Notes: a model not told the origin generated them from the sequence alone. Positions 1-12,295 are shown, counted from the first letter of the stretch. The stretch is 64,000 nt of DNA from Gibbula magus (GCA_936450465.1 OW388296.1:54054431-54118430); one strand, 5' to 3'. Numbers and translations: made by a program.

Positions 1-1054
1 CCCTCATCAACAAAATACAAGCTATTCTATAATATAAGAAATTCATTCAATAACGTTTAACATCCTGTTTTTCGCTGACCTTATAAAATGTCCAAATTAC
101 CATTCATGGTCAATAAATCATCCCATATTTAATTACTGACAAAAACAATAATAACGAACACTTGGTTTCAATTCGTAGTTCTCCATTAAAACAAAATGGA
201 CAGACAGGGAACTTGCAATATAATTACAATTATCATAAGACATCAGTTCAGTTTCAAAGAGTACGTCTCTTTGTGAGTTTTGGTAATGATTGAATACCAG
301 AGTGCGACCAGGCTGCAGTCGACTGCAATCAGTACCGGTAAATATATATGCAACCCACGGTAACGTTATCACTGCCCTATTACTATGCATATTATATAGA
401 AGGCGAAGAACATACTCATTTACTATAAAAGGGTAGTGTCACTGAACATAATTATAGCATACAAACGGATATGAATAAACATGCAACATGTGCTAACCCG
501 TCAGGTTTGACCTATGTGACACTCAATTACTAATAACGTGATTAAAATGTGATTAACATTTATATTATTTTAATAAATTTCCATCCGCATATCATTACAG
601 TAGAGCCAGAATGATTGAATAAGTTTTTATCTATAATTATTGAGTCATGCACAGAAAATAAGTAGACAACGTTAAATGTTAGATGGCTATTTTTGTAAAA
701 TATACAAAAGAAATTTCATAAAGTTAAGATAAAGTGCGGTAAAATAATGGATTGACTTCTCAATGATACATACGCGCCCAAAACACTCATAAAAGCACAA
801 ATAACATAAAATTATATTTTTACAAATATGATAGTGTTATTACATTTAGTAAGAACAGATTAAATTGTTCAATTACTTACCATTCTCGTTTATTGCACAG
901 TTTTATGACCCGCAATTGATATCTTCAGATGGGCTCAACAGCGCGTATTCGCGAGTTCGCTTACATGTATATTCGGTTGTGTATTTGACTTTGATTGTGT
1001 AACTGATGAGAGTAGTCTCTTCTTTGACCAATACACATCCACGTGTACACTGTA
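1..1054. other. AT-rich DNA, no gene recognised
   Basis: No open frame here resembles a known protein. The longest (minus strand, 133-390) has no recognisable motif and lies in low-complexity AT-rich sequence. The only structure seen is the repeat near 881-1040 that recurs at 3258-3412. Confidence 0.6.
881..1040 (+). repeat. dispersed repeat pair, copy 1
   Basis: The stretch shares an ordered series of words with 3258-3412: ATGACCCGCAATT, then GTGTATTCGCGA or GCGTATTCGCGAG, then GGTTGTGTATT, then a GAGAG/CTTT block, then AATACACA. Identity is partial, so these are old copies. It directly abuts the MITE at 1055. Confidence 0.5.
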
Positions 1055-1573
1055 CACTGTCGGCCAAAAGAAACGCCTACTTGATTTTCCTTAAAATGAA
1101 TGATGCAATAATTTATTAAATATAATTAATGGTGGTCTCCATGTTATTCTGTAGCAATAATTAATATGAAAGTCCATTAAATTCGTTGAAAACTGTGATT
1201 CGAGTCAATAACATTTATGAAATCCACGCCCAATGAAGACGGCTATTTTCGGTTAATTCACTTGCGCACCGTAACCACGTACATCTGGAGCATCATCACC
1301 AATTTAATGCGAATGCGTGCCTGTATTGTTGCACGTGGTTGTATGAAAATATTTTAAAAATATTTTTCGGACCAAGCACTGATCGAAAACTGAACAATTA
1401 TTGTTTACTTATTTCAACAATCGCCATTCTTTCGTGACGTGAACTTCTGAAATTCAAATATATTATGCAGAAATGGTGCAACATCATTATGCTATAATAT
1501 TGCTAAGCTGTTCATTATAGTTTTTACGATATCTGATAAGATGTCAAGTAGGCGTTTCTTTTGGCCGACAGTG
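1055..1573. mobile_element. Tc1/mariner-type MITE with perfect 30-bp TIRs
   Basis: The ends 1055-1084 and 1544-1573 are perfect 30-bp inverted repeats beginning CACTGTCGGCCAAAAGAAAC. TA flanks both sides (1053-1054 and 1574-1575). CACTG...CAGTG ends with a TA target site are typical of Tc1/mariner elements. The 519-bp interior has no transposase frame, so the copy is non-autonomous. The left TIR follows a short TGTACAC tandem. Confidence 0.85.
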
Positions 1574-3257
1574 TATATAAGACAAGCATTCATTCTTCAA
1601 CAAATTATATTGTATTATCAAGATAGCAAACATAGGTTTTCAGTTTTATTGTTGTCCCATACGTATGTACTGTCTGTTTTGTAATTGTGTCGAGGTATGA
1701 TTTTTAAGTATTTTAATATTTTCAAAAAAAATCATAAAATATGTCGTGTTCTGTCCATCGTACTTCGTTTTCGGATCACAAATTAAACTGGTGGAATCAA
1801 TCAAATATTTACGTCTATATGACACAAGAGCGTGTCTACTGATTTTGAATATTAAGAATCATTTTTTTAAAAACCGGAAAATATCGATTATAGGTATTTT
1901 TTGTGGAAATAAAGTGAAACCGACTGAAGATGTGATGCAAATGAACACAGCTGGCAAGTTCGTATGACATGTCACATGCAGAACATTAAAGTATATCATG
2001 CTTGTTTCATATTGTTGCACACAAAATCCAAAGTGGCAAAGCTCACAGTGGTCTTAACTATTAGTTTTAAGATACATTTTCAATAACGAGTACGCATCTT
2101 TAATATGTCCCGTTAACACGCATTGGTTAGCTGATATGAGAAATATGTATTGTCAAGTGGACTGTCTTATATTTGCTTGAATCAAAATGTTGGTGAGAGG
2201 AAAATTTCTTTGTTTATTTTTAAATAATATGTTTATACAAATTGGTCCGAAACAAATAATTCATCAATTTATTTAAGTCATTACATCATTTCAAATCGGG
2301 GTTTGGGCCAGACTAGTATTTAAGTTTTCTTAGTGATAAGTCACTCTTACGAAATCTATGTAAATTTAGAATCGCATTACACTCCTTAAAAATACAACAT
2401 TTTAGAAAGGACTATTACACGCTGGATGATCTACTGATCAAATAGAAGACGAATTTTACAAAGGGTTAGTTTGTGACGCTTTTGCGATCAACAAACGATG
2501 TACAATCTACTTATTTATTTTATATCTTAAAATGCCTTGTCATGTTTATAAAAAATTAGATGAAAACTCCGGGGGAAATAATTATCGAAGTCACGTCATC
2601 TCAAGCCTCTCAAGCCGTCATGCTGAAACATGAATTGTACTTTGGGCCAGATTCTTTGGGCCTTATATATTAAAAAAACCTGTCTGTAAGTGCTCCTTTC
2701 ACAAAAAAACTATTGCATACATGTTGTAACGATACATCAATAAAACATACATTAATTATATCCGTCCGTCTGTCCTACCAGACATTTTATAAATGACATT
2801 ACAAACATATTAACAGTACCGATTCAGGGTAATGTACCGAGAAGACGTTTTTACAAGGTATAAAACAATCCAGTATGTATGGGTGAATTGTTTACGTGTC
2901 ACGCATACCACTGCAGGGTATACACGTTTAAGTTCCAAAGATAAAATTGATAAGCCAAAGCTTCAAAAGAAGAAGAATATGTAGTTAAATGTAAATAATA
3001 TAAGTGATTATACAAATATAGAGATAGCAATACGGTATTAACGGACATCATAAGGTTTAATATTAAATCAAATAATGACCAGTTTTAACTGGTTACATAT
3101 ACTTAACACTTTTACGCCGACAAAGAATATTGTAAAAATAAACAACGGTATCCCAGAGAGCTAATAAACGCAAAATTTAAAATAATTGTCATTATTCATT
3201 AAAGGTAACATACAGAGCGATTTCTTAATTACGAAGTATCCAATGTATTACGCGTAA

Positions 3258-3412
3258 TTTCTCGCCTGGTTCATGACCCGCAATTAAGCTAACATTGTCT
3301 GGGTGAGGAATGGTGTGTATTCGCGACTAGCTGTGGTTGTGTATTCGGATGTATAGTCGTCAACTCTGACGAGAGGGTTATCTTTAAATACTAATACACA
3401 AACACAAAGAAT
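3258..3412 (+). repeat. dispersed repeat pair, copy 2
   Basis: Shares TCATGACCCGCAATT, GTGTATTCGCGA, GGTTGTGTATTCGG and AATACACAAACAC in the same order as 881-1040. Function unknown. Confidence 0.5.
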
Positions 3413-5238
3413 TGTCATTGACATAACCAGAGGAAATGAAAGATCTAGATATATCTAGCATAGGTATGCGAGCCTGCAATTATGAACATGTATATATAAA
3501 TCCATGAATTTTTTTGAGCAGGATAATATGAAACATCACCCCATCCAAACTGTTTTAAACCGGAACATGAGACTTGGGCACATGTGTGCTTATTTTATGG
3601 TTTCATTTTATTTTATGATTTGTAGTAATACATGTTTAACTTCTATAAATACATTATAGTATCGCTGTTTACACAACTGTCACCTGTTGTCTAGGTCTAC
3701 ATTGTCTATATCTTTTGTTTCATAATTGTATTTGTACTTCAGAAAATAGTCATACCTTTCACATCTATAACATGTAAATGTCATTGCAATTTTACAATTC
3801 GACATTCAATTTTTTTTTTCAACAGATAATGAAACGTTCACGAGCTAGTGTACATCAATAAAGCTATTAGATGTTTAAACACTAAACGTTGAAACAAAGG
3901 CGCATATTGGTACCTCTTTGTCATCATAACAGTTAGTTTAGATACCCATATGAAAGTGTCTATAGCGATTGTTAATAGATGAATACATGTAGCTGATTAT
4001 GGCTGCAGTACAAGATAAACGAATCAAGTGTTACAGTCCACCAGGAGACCGAATACACATGTTACATAACACCGACCGGAGCGCATGGTTTAACAGGTTG
4101 TTCTGATAGGCATTTACACGTGACGCTTGTTCCTGTATATAGCCAGGAACTCCCATTTGATTACAGAGTCCCTGGTTGACTGGTTTTATAAAGAGCAAGA
4201 AAAAGAATGGGACGAAAAAATAAACACTTTTTTGGAGAGATAGCTGGAGGATGGAGGTTGCAGAATATCAGACAGTCGTATTTTCTTTAGGGTCGTCTTA
4301 CTGGGACTCCTGTATTGTAATACAGCGCCCGGGCGATATCCAGAAAACTTTGTACTAACTATTTTTACAGACCATTTGATAACAATTTGTTTGCTATACT
4401 AACCTGAAATAATTTGTAAAAAATATAGATCTGATGCACATTACAAAATGATTTTTCTTAAATTACAACAACAAACATTTCAATGCAACCTGGTGTTGAC
4501 ATTTTCAAACATTTTTTAAAAAGTAAGTAGTAGATATGTAAATTTACATTTCATGAATGATAAGTGTTCTTGTACTGTCAATATTGAAACGAATATTCCA
4601 AACGATTCATGCTGAAATAGCCCAGTTTTTATATATACTGAAAAGTATGAGTGTATATATCTGCGTAAAAAAAATTATAATTGCAAGAATGATACTTAAA
4701 GGTGCTGTACATTTCCCATTTATAATGATAGTTTATGTCATTTAAATACATTTTAGAGGATAAAACATCTTATTTCACAAACCTGTATAAAGCAAAAATT
4801 AAATGGCGGCCATTTTATTGTGAACACATTTTATTATTTCGAATTACAAAAACGATTCCCACGGCTTTACCGAACCATGAACACTCATGTTTTAACTTGA
4901 TTTTCCGAAAAGAGAATGATGTTTTACTGTTGGTGTCATTTTCATACATTTCATTGACTTATTTGAGCAATAAAACGTGCTACTGCCCCTTTAAACAGTA
5001 CGCCTCATGCATCGAAGGCAAATTAAGAAAATCCTATCCTTTGTGTTATGGTACGCGTACTTGGTCAGAACGGTCACAGTTCCACCAGATCTTTCGTCAG
5101 AAATAAATAATAAATTAACATCTCAAAGTGAAACTTATCATTTTAAAATATTCGAATAATTAAGTACTATGTGGGTAAACCTACCTACATGGATCTATTT
5201 AACATAAATTAAACGATCAGTTATCTTAAATCCTGTCA

Positions 5239-5326
5239 TAGGACCGGAAATGGTTAAACTGGTTTGCTGGTTCAAATACGCTTTGTAAAATCCTTGACTG
5301 AACCCAGTTTCCATTTCCGGTCCAAT
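5239..5326. repeat. short foldback element
   Basis: GGACCGGAAATGG at 5241-5253 is repeated inverted as CCATTTCCGGTCC at 5311-5323. The arms extend imperfectly inward (AAACTGG and CCAGTTT). The ~88-bp foldback looks like a very short MITE remnant; no clear target duplication was found. Confidence 0.55.
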
Positions 5327-6874
5327 GGCAGTATCCACCGTGTGTCACCTTATTTGTATGTTACAGGTAGGTAGGTATATGTATATGTCCATGCGCGGTA
5401 TTTTCGAGTCTTTCAATTCATAAACACAGATAGCAGGTAACTAACTTATTATTCAGGCATAAAAATATCTGTTTCCTTTTTAAAAAATCGCTGTATGTGG
5501 TTAACGTCTATATTTATCAGAGTCACTCTGCTCCCATTAAGTACCGTACTTCCTCGAATTGAGTTCGGGTCTCGAATCTTTTTTATCTAGACAATTATTT
5601 AAAGGAAAGGCGTTATATATACACATGTACATACATGCATATTTACTTACTATCAACTGTGTGATGTTAACTTTTGACTATATGTCTACTGTTTGACCAC
5701 ATGTGTTAAAATATGAAATATTTCGAAAGGGAACACAAACTTACACAGACTTACTCATGGGTTCGATCCCATATTTCGGTTGAACTTTTGGTTTTGAGAC
5801 AATCTCTTAACACATAATTGAAATATTGTGACACGAGAGAACGCTCGTGCAACATTCCATTACCTTCCTCGAGAAAACAAAATAGTCTTCGATGATTAAT
5901 TAATTTAACACCTGGTCAAAGTAGGTGCCTCTTACTTGCCAGTTACATACACAATCAAAGCCAGGTGCATAGGAGGCAGTACTTTCTTCACGCATATTTA
6001 AGGAATTTCATTTCCTGATAGGTACTCAAAGAACAACAAACTAGATAGATTAATAAAAAAAAGGCTTTAATTAAAAAAAAGCAAGCAAAGAATTCTCCAT
6101 TAATATGTGTATACAATTCAAAATAGTCTTAACCATATAACCAACGGCCCATAATACTGTATTTCAGTGGGTGTTATGAAAACAGCTTTCAACAATAAAA
6201 ACAGTTTATATTTGTCACACACACAAATACATGTTGAAGAAAACAAGTACATAAAAAAAATATAAAATCCAAAATGGCCTTAATAATATAATCAACAATT
6301 AAATTATACTCTATGTTAACCTGGAGGTTGCGAAACACTTTTCAACAATAACAACATTTTATACTTATCATGTCACTGCATACAAGTACATGTACATGTA
6401 AATGTAAAACTGTTCATGGAAGCACTCGTAAAATATTACAGTTACAAACAATTCAGCATACCATGTTGGGTTTTAGGGACTTGCCAATATGTAACTTTTA
6501 CTGAAAACATGCGGACATATGATAAAATTACACAGGGGTTTCAATGACATTTTAAGTTTAACATATTTTACATAAGTTTTAATCATTTAGGGGTGTTTAG
6601 ATCTCATTAACCAAAGACGAAGTGAGGTTTGTGTTGCTTACAGCAAACAAGTTGTTTTTTTAACTTAAATATTAACTTGATCTGTTCAGAATAATATATA
6701 CGGGTATGATAAAGTTAGAAAATAAGGTTATACTTTAGAGAAACAATAGCAAAAGCATATATTTATGATGAAAAAGTATGCAGTCATGTTGAAAAATAAG
6801 CTCAGAAAGTGCATTTCGTTTCATCAAGGATAACTATGATGGCCGAGAGGGGACATCGCTCTTTCGCCCTCTGG

Positions 6875-7390
6875 CACCAACGCGATAAAGCGAGAGAGCG
6901 ATATTGCCACACGACAAAGCGATATGGCCACACGACAAAGCGATATAGCCATGTGACAAAGCGAAATGTTCACACGACAAAGCGATAACGCCGCACGACA
7001 AAGCGAAATGGTCACACGACAAAGCGATAATGCCGCACGACAAAGCGATAAGGCTACACGACAAAGCGATAATGCCGTACGACAAAGCGATAAGGCAACA
7101 CAACAAAGTGATAATAAAACGCGATAAAGCGAAAGAGCGATAGAGCGATATAGAAGCTGGACAAAGCGATAAAGCGATAAAGCGAAAATGCGATAAAGCG
7201 ATAAAGCGATATAGTAGCGCGATAAAGTGATAAAGCGATAAAGCGAAAGAGCGAAATATCTTGATAAAGTGAAAGAGGGAAAAATCGCGATAAAGCGAAA
7301 GAGCTATAAAGCGAAAGAGCGATAAAGCGAAAGAGCGAAAGAGCGAAAGAGCAAAAGAGCAAAAGAGCGAAAGAGCGAAAGAGTGATATT
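6875..7390 (+). repeat. bipartite minisatellite array 1
   Basis: The first part (to about 7110) is a 21-bp repeat with core CACGACAAAGCGATA followed by a variable hexamer. The second part is an 8/16-bp repeat built from CGATAAAG and CGAAAGAG. Because 21 is a multiple of 3 and the units lack stops in several frames, long minus-strand frames (translating as IALS/LYRF repeats) arise without being genes. The same two-part layout occurs at 22530-23265. Confidence 0.85.
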
Positions 7391-7871
7391 GACGTGTCGA
7401 CCTAAATCTTTTGAATAACAATAGAATACTGGTTTCATTCAATTTCTTTTCATTTGACTTGGTATTTGGATTCACATAACATAAGAATGATTTTGATAAA
7501 TGATTCCACTTTAAATCCCCAAAGGTCGCTATTATATAAATATAATTCATACAAGTTCATTTTTTATTAAGAATTTGAATAAACATATAATGAGATTTCT
7601 CTTTAAAAAAACTTACGGTGAATAATTGAGAAATCCATGCTAATTAAAACAGACATCTGCAACTCTAATAGATTAATTCAAAACGCTGACATGGTGTGTC
7701 TAAACCTGTACATAAATACTTTCTTAGACATACTTTATGTGACTGGTTATTATAGATTTAATTGAGCAAAACAAAGTTTATATTAATTTAAATCGGCGCA
7801 CTCTGATTTCTTCTACTTACTCTATATATTTACATATAAAAGCTGTCAAATATAGCTTAAAATCATTAAAT

Positions 7872-8360
7872 ATGTCTGACACTCGGCATCCCAAAAATTT
7901 TTATTATATGATGTTAAAGGGTATAGAAAATAATAAAGTTAATTGGGCTTCGAAGTTTCGAGATTTATTGTACAGTTTGGGCTTTGGTTTTGTTTGGGAC
8001 CAACAATTTGTTTATCTGCCTACTTCGTTTTTCTCAAAATGTCTGTGTCGACTAAAATGTATTCATGAACAGAATTGGTATAATTTAGTTCACTTCAAAA
8101 CGGCAGCAACTCCATATCTTACTCTTATTTTAAAGCTTCACTGTCTAAGGAATTATATTTGAATGTATAATATAGATAGAAATGATAGATTATGTTTAAT
8201 TACAATGCCACGACGGCTATAATTGAGGATGAATACCATTTCCTTCTTGGGTGCTCCGCCTGAATCATTTGCCGGAAACTGTTTGTACAAATCCAAATAA
8301 AACCAAATTTAAAATCCTCATGTCAACATCGAATTGTAAACTCCTCAATAATTGAGCAAG
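7872..8360 (+). pseudogene. LINE ORF2 C-terminal relic
   Basis: The reading NWASKFRDLLYSLGFGFVW followed by a Trp-rich stretch is typical of the region just before the zinc-finger tail of non-LTR retrotransposon ORF2. About 60 bp past the stop at 8160 another frame reads IIEDEYHFLLGC, the usual tail motif ahead of the last Cys. The frames are interrupted, so this is a decayed 3' fragment. GGGCCGATGGCCTACACTTC near 8451 and an AATAAAG/TTGAAATTG end near 8475-8490 resemble a LINE 3' terminus. The clade is not resolved (CR1- or Jockey-like). Confidence 0.7.
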
Positions 8361-8549
8361 CTTTATTTTGCATGCCATGTACCAAAGATGCTAATTGAAT
8401 GGCTGTTGCCTTACACATCATGTATTGTCGTATATAACATATATAGTTACGGGCCGATGGCCTACACTTCAGAAATAAAGAATTGAAATTGATAACTTCT
8501 GATATATATTCATCAACATAATGTAAGATACAAGTTTGGAAATCTATTG

Positions 8550-8960
8550 TAACAACACTGGTATATTATTTAGACATTCACTAACAAATCAAAGGAAAGA
8601 ATAAAATAATATATAATTATATCAAAATTAAATATATAATTTTGTTTACTGGGTTACATTGTGCACATCATAACATTATTAGGCTACATCACAGTAGAAT
8701 ATTTGTGTGACATTGTGTATTAATATGTGCGACAGGAATAATTCTAAAGGGTCTGATTCATGAAAAAGCACGTTTTGGGTAAATTTATTGAAAATGTGAA
8801 CTCGATCCGCGCATCGCCATGAATCATTAGTATGATGGTAATAGGTTGTACGCCTTCAGTGCATGGAACTCAGCGACATTCGAATACGTATTTGAGGTTA
8901 CAAAATCATCCCTTTCACACTTGAATGGCTTCATTCTGCTCACATAAAGAGATAGTTTTA
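8550..8960 (+). repeat. dispersed repeat R, copy 1
   Basis: It contains TCATGAATCATTAGTATGAT-like sequence, ACGCCTTCAGTGCATGGAAC and a run ending CACTTGAATGGCTTC. Related copies lie at 10430-10620 and 24030-24445 (same strand) and 61600-61960 and 63655-63995 (opposite strand). It follows the LINE relic here and at 24030. No coding frame is seen. Confidence 0.65.
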
Positions 8961-9010
8961 ATAAAAAAAAAGGAGGCCCATGGCATTATACAGTGCATAG
9001 TAGTAAAATA

Positions 9011-9713
9011 CATTCTAACATGACACTATATTTAGAATGAAAATACTGCTTTCTGATTGGTTCCTCGTATCAATTTTGGAGTAATTATTTTACCGATAAT
9101 CACCTCTAAATATTTGCGACCGATTCACTCGCGTGAAATCATGAAAATCACGGGGCACAGAAATCAACAGTCGCTCGTTTCATACAACAGCGATTCATCC
9201 AATGAACAGAAGCGGCGTTATTCCTCTATTTTGCAAAATTCTTCCACTGCCTCCAGTTCACAATCCCAAAATGACCCAATTTCCTTCCACGATGTCCTCA
9301 ACCATGACACAAAAAGCGTTCTTGTCAGGCTTTCTTCAAGTCTCCAACTCTTCGCTTGTAGTGAATAACTACTTTTAGAGTAGCGCCCCTTGAATGGGAT
9401 TGGTCCTTGTCGGCCTTGTAGGGGAGATAGGTCGAACTATGTATTTACTTGAAAATCGCTTCTGTGAGTCTGATGACTTCCAACATGGGTTTTCTGTTGA
9501 TATTATCATCAATTGAACAAAGATGAGTTACATTGAAATAAGTTTTAGTGTTTGTTTTGATATTTTGATTGAAGCATGTTCTTTGAAAAGTGAACTGCAC
9601 CGAAGGGTCGCGGGCGAGTGAAACCGGTCTGTACTGGTTTGACCCAAGCACAGCGCTTTGGCGCAAGACAAAAGAATTCCTCATTTTTTTTCCTAATTAG
9701 TCATGTTAGAATG
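9011..9713 (+). mobile_element. inserted element with 13-bp TIRs and recombinase relic
   Basis: The equivalent position in copy 2 of the composite unit (about 24498) runs straight from AGTAGTAAAATACATT into TTCCTGACTG, so 9011-9795 is extra here. CATTCTAACATGA (9011-9023) is matched by its inverted repeat at 9701-9713. The interior encodes a tyrosine-recombinase-like tail (9057-9368). Cryptons usually lack TIRs, so the recombinase fragment may be passenger sequence in a non-autonomous element. Confidence 0.55.
9057..9368 (+). pseudogene. Crypton-like tyrosine recombinase C-terminal fragment
   Basis: The frame reads SREIMKITGHRNQQSLVSY followed by a Ser/Gln-rich tail. The pattern (I-M-x-I-T-G-H-x6-L-x-x-Y) matches the last catalytic boxes of tyrosine recombinases of the Crypton/ZMYM/QRICH1-related type, where His and the final Tyr act in strand exchange. 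The upstream Arg and H-x-x-R boxes are absent, so only the C-terminal third survives and it cannot be active alone. The leading ~30 residues look like intron or non-coding read-through. Recognition is from the motif only. Confidence 0.55.
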
Positions 9714-9795
9714 GAGATAAATCCATTCTGTTTTATATTTTGGGGTTGTATGTTGTGCATTTTTGCAAAATATAAAACAGAATGGATTTATCTCC
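9713..9795. repeat. perfect 30-bp hairpin
   Basis: Arms 9713-9742 and 9766-9795 are perfect inverted repeats (first arm begins GGAGATAAATCCATTCTGTT) around a 23-bp loop. It abuts the right TIR of the 9011-9713 element and forms the right margin of the extra DNA. Confidence 0.8.
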
Positions 9796-9960
9796 TAATT
9801 TTCCTGACTGTTGAGGATATTCTAGTTGTTTACATCTATTTCGCTAAAGAGTTAAACAATTGAATATATTTTTCATATCCAGGAATTTCAATGTAATATC
9901 TGGGTAAAGTCGTTCATTGAGAAATGGCTAAATAATACAAAATGGTATTCTGACTCAGTG

Positions 9961-10100
9961 CATGGGATAATACAAAATTGGCAAAGTATTTCAGAGTTAC
10001 TCTGAGGGTATGGGTTCGAATCCCGCATGGGACTCGGCCCGAAAAGTACGAGAATTTGTACTATTGAAGGTAGTGTTATCCCAAATGTAATCTTGTTATA
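9961..10100 (+). repeat. possible tRNA-derived repeat head
   Basis: GGGTTCGAATCCC at about 10012-10024 is a perfect Pol III B-box-like word. No convincing A box or cloverleaf is visible upstream, so this is at best a SINE or tRNA relic. Confidence 0.3.
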
Positions 10101-10151
10101 TTTGTTCACTTTCTAAATAGCATGTATTTCTAATTATATATATTCGGATGT

Positions 10152-10358
10152 TTACAATGGACAAGTAATGTTCATAGCGAATAACAACTTTTGAAGTTTA
10201 GAATGTGTTGAAACAGTTTCTGACCACTTTTGAGTATCTATAAAAGAACTAATACAGGCAAAATCTTCATTTTGCCACATACACCAAAAACCATATTCAT
10301 AGAGAATATTTCTGACATTTAGAGCCCAACATTGAATACCTTCTTCTGCTAATCTCAA
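10152..10358 (-). pseudogene. LINE ORF2 relic, minus strand
   Basis: The minus-strand reading WALNVRNILYEYGFWCMWQN resembles the same pre-tail segment of LINE ORF2 seen at 7872 and 23513 (W-x3-(V/F)R-(N/D)-(I/L)-LY-x-(Y/L)-GF). Only ~70 codons remain and no EDEYHF-type motif is in frame. A short decayed fragment. Confidence 0.5.
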
Positions 10359-10429
10359 TTATAAACAATAAGCATAAGCAAAATGCTGTTATTCTGATAT
10401 AGTATATTAATCTTAACCACTATTGAATT

Positions 10430-10620
10430 ATAATTACATATTGCTCATTTCTAAATTAATAATGTCCACGTTCAACCCTTGGTCAGACTTATTAATATGA
10501 TGATAGGATGCGCGTCTTCAGGGTATGGAGCTTAGCTTACATTCGGATAATTATTGGAGGTCACAAAGTCGTCTCTAAAACACTTGAATTGTTGGTTCAA
10601 TCAGCTTACATATATTTATG
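10430..10620 (+). repeat. dispersed repeat R, partial copy 2
   Basis: TATTAATATGATGATAGGAT, CTTCAGGGTATGGAGCTTAG and a CACTTGAATTG end correspond in order to 8820-8940. The copy is truncated on its 5' side. Confidence 0.6.
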
Positions 10621-11489
10621 AAACTAACTCAGTGTCTTCTTCAAATAAATGTACATTAGAAGCAGATGTAATTAGTAGTTAAACAATAACTTCAGCAGTA
10701 GCGGAGGGTAGAAGGAGTGCGTTCTTTAGACTTTAAATATAAATCCAAATGTGGAGGCATATCATTAACTACCCCCAGCACCAAATAAGGAAATAAATAG
10801 ACATGAGGTGTTTTTAAAATAAATTGATGCGTTGTTTACACACTAAATAGGATTGATGTATGGGGCTATATATTGATTGATGACATTGATTGGATGTCAG
10901 TTAATATGTTATGGATATATGTTATTCATGTTATGTATAAGGAATACGATATTGAGACTGATTAAAAGGCAACTGGGTGTTTATTTAATAAATGAGCTTA
11001 GTACATAGTATAGATAAAGTACACAAGGAAATGAAATATAACAATTTAATAAAATATGAAACTTATTGTACAATTACGTCAGTAAATGGTGATAAGCACT
11101 ACCTATATAGGAATGAAATATCCCACTAGTCTTTATATAGTTCCTCCAAGTGTCTTCTTTCTCCTTATTACATTTATTTGCACAGCAAAAGGCCTACTTT
11201 AATTTGATCTAAATTAGACAATTATATTATCAGATTGTAAGTCGTTTTTAGAACTATTATCAAATTCATTATCAAACGAATTTTACTTGTAAAATTGAGG
11301 GTGTCAATTAAGTCAATTTAATCCATTAAGGTGTACTAGTTTGGTTATGTATTTGTAATGAATTTCGCATGCGGATATATATCTTAATTATTAGTAAGGC
11401 ATTTAATAACTTAAATGATTTAAAGCTTATAAGGGCTCAAGATAAGTTGTGACCGTGTGGATAATGGTATTAAATGAACAAATGTATAT
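10621..11489. other. no gene recognised
   Basis: AT-rich sequence with short frames only; no repeat family or domain recognised. Confidence 0.5.
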
Positions 11490-11900
11490 GAAAAGTGGGC
11501 ATTTCGATCTACATTCTTTAAAATGGGTAAAATAGTTTTTTTGCGGTACAGATGCTGTACAAATGATGTAAAAATACACAGCATAGTTCATACCAAGAAG
11601 GAGTTTAAAACTATATGCAGTTTGTAAATGACGAGAATTGTGCATTTTGTAAAAAAGAGAATGAAAACATCTCTCTCGTTTTTCGAAAAATATGATCATA
11701 TATAAAACAATTCTGCTTGACTGGAACTGTTTTTAAATACCTCTACAAATCTTGGTATTCTATTACAAAACATTGGTATTCTCTTTGGTTTTCCTGCTCA
11801 ATTCAAGTTTTTGAATCAAGTAAATCTTAATGAGCATAAAGCACATCTTTCGAAGTGGCCATAAAGGTCAAGTATCATCATTTAGTTAGAACATTAATAA
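11490..11900 (+). pseudogene. LINE ORF2 tail relic (second type)
   Basis: A broken plus-strand reading contains CAFCKKENENISLVF at about 11640-11685, the shape of the C-x2-C...E-x-I-x-x-(H)-L-F zinc-finger tail of LINE ORF2. Upstream bits (IPRR, VNDEN) and downstream leucine-rich bits with LNEHKAHL also suit that region. Several stops and frame changes show decay. It is not obviously the same family as 7872. Confidence 0.45.
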
Positions 11901-12009
11901 TTTCAGACAAGTACATGCAATTAAAAAGTTTAACTGCAAGAACAATACATAAAATCATTTCGTTTGAAAAAAATAGTCTCCACTCTCAAATATTTCAAAA
12001 AGGTACAGT

Positions 12010-12295
12010 GGCGTGACAGAGCGAAAGAGCGATAGAGTGATAAAGCGATAAAGCGAAAGAGCGATAAAGCGATATAATTGCGCGACAAAGCGAAATGTTT
12101 TTATCGCTTTGTCGTGCGGCAATATCGCTTTGTCGTGCCGCCTTATCGCTTTGTCATGCGACACTATCGCTTTGTCGTGCGACGTTATCGCTTTGTCGTG
12201 TTGCTATATCGCTTTGTCGTGTGTCCATATCGCTTTTTTGCTTTATCGCGTTGTTGCCAGAGGGCGAAAGAGCGATGTCCTCTCTCGGGTATCAT
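12010..12295. repeat. head-to-head minisatellite array 2
   Basis: From 12010 to about 12095 the units read AAAGCGAT/AAAGCGAAAGAG. At about 12097-12102 orientation flips and six 21-bp units follow (12102-12227): a constant TATCGCTTTGTCGTG and a variable hexamer (CGGCAA, CCGCCT, CGACAC, CGACGT, TTGCTA, TGTCCA). It ends in the inverted form of the edge sequence found at 6831 and 22481 (CCAGAGGGCGAAAGAGCGAT). The shared edge shows it belongs to the same family as arrays 1 and 3. Confidence 0.85.

Larger units (their letters stand above)
1576..6830. other. AT-rich DNA, no gene recognised
   Basis: Frames in this 5.2 kb are short, AT-driven and lack recognisable domains. The longest (4735-5106, plus) shows no family motif. 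Structures seen are the repeat at 3258-3412, the hairpin at 5239-5326 and simple A/T-rich tracts. A distant exon cannot be excluded by eye. Confidence 0.55.
6831..9960 (+). repeat. composite repeat unit, copy 1
   Basis: This block and 22481-24669 share both edges and internal order. The start is ACTATGATGGCCGAGAGGGG, followed by a bipartite minisatellite, a LINE ORF2 tail relic, repeat R, and an end at TATTCTGACTCAGTG. Beyond those edges the flanks differ. This copy has ~225 bp (7390-7615) not seen in copy 2, and an insertion at 9011-9795. It may be a decayed mobile element or a dispersed duplication. Confidence 0.7.

Noticed and set aside
133..390. 85-codon minus-strand frame as a host gene
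   Set aside because: No recognisable motif, no splice or promoter context, AT-driven composition.
12102..12227. CRISPR-like pattern of constant 15-mer and variable hexamer
   Set aside because: The variable part is only 6 bp, there are no cas genes, the context is eukaryotic, and the units occur as ordinary minisatellites elsewhere in the window.
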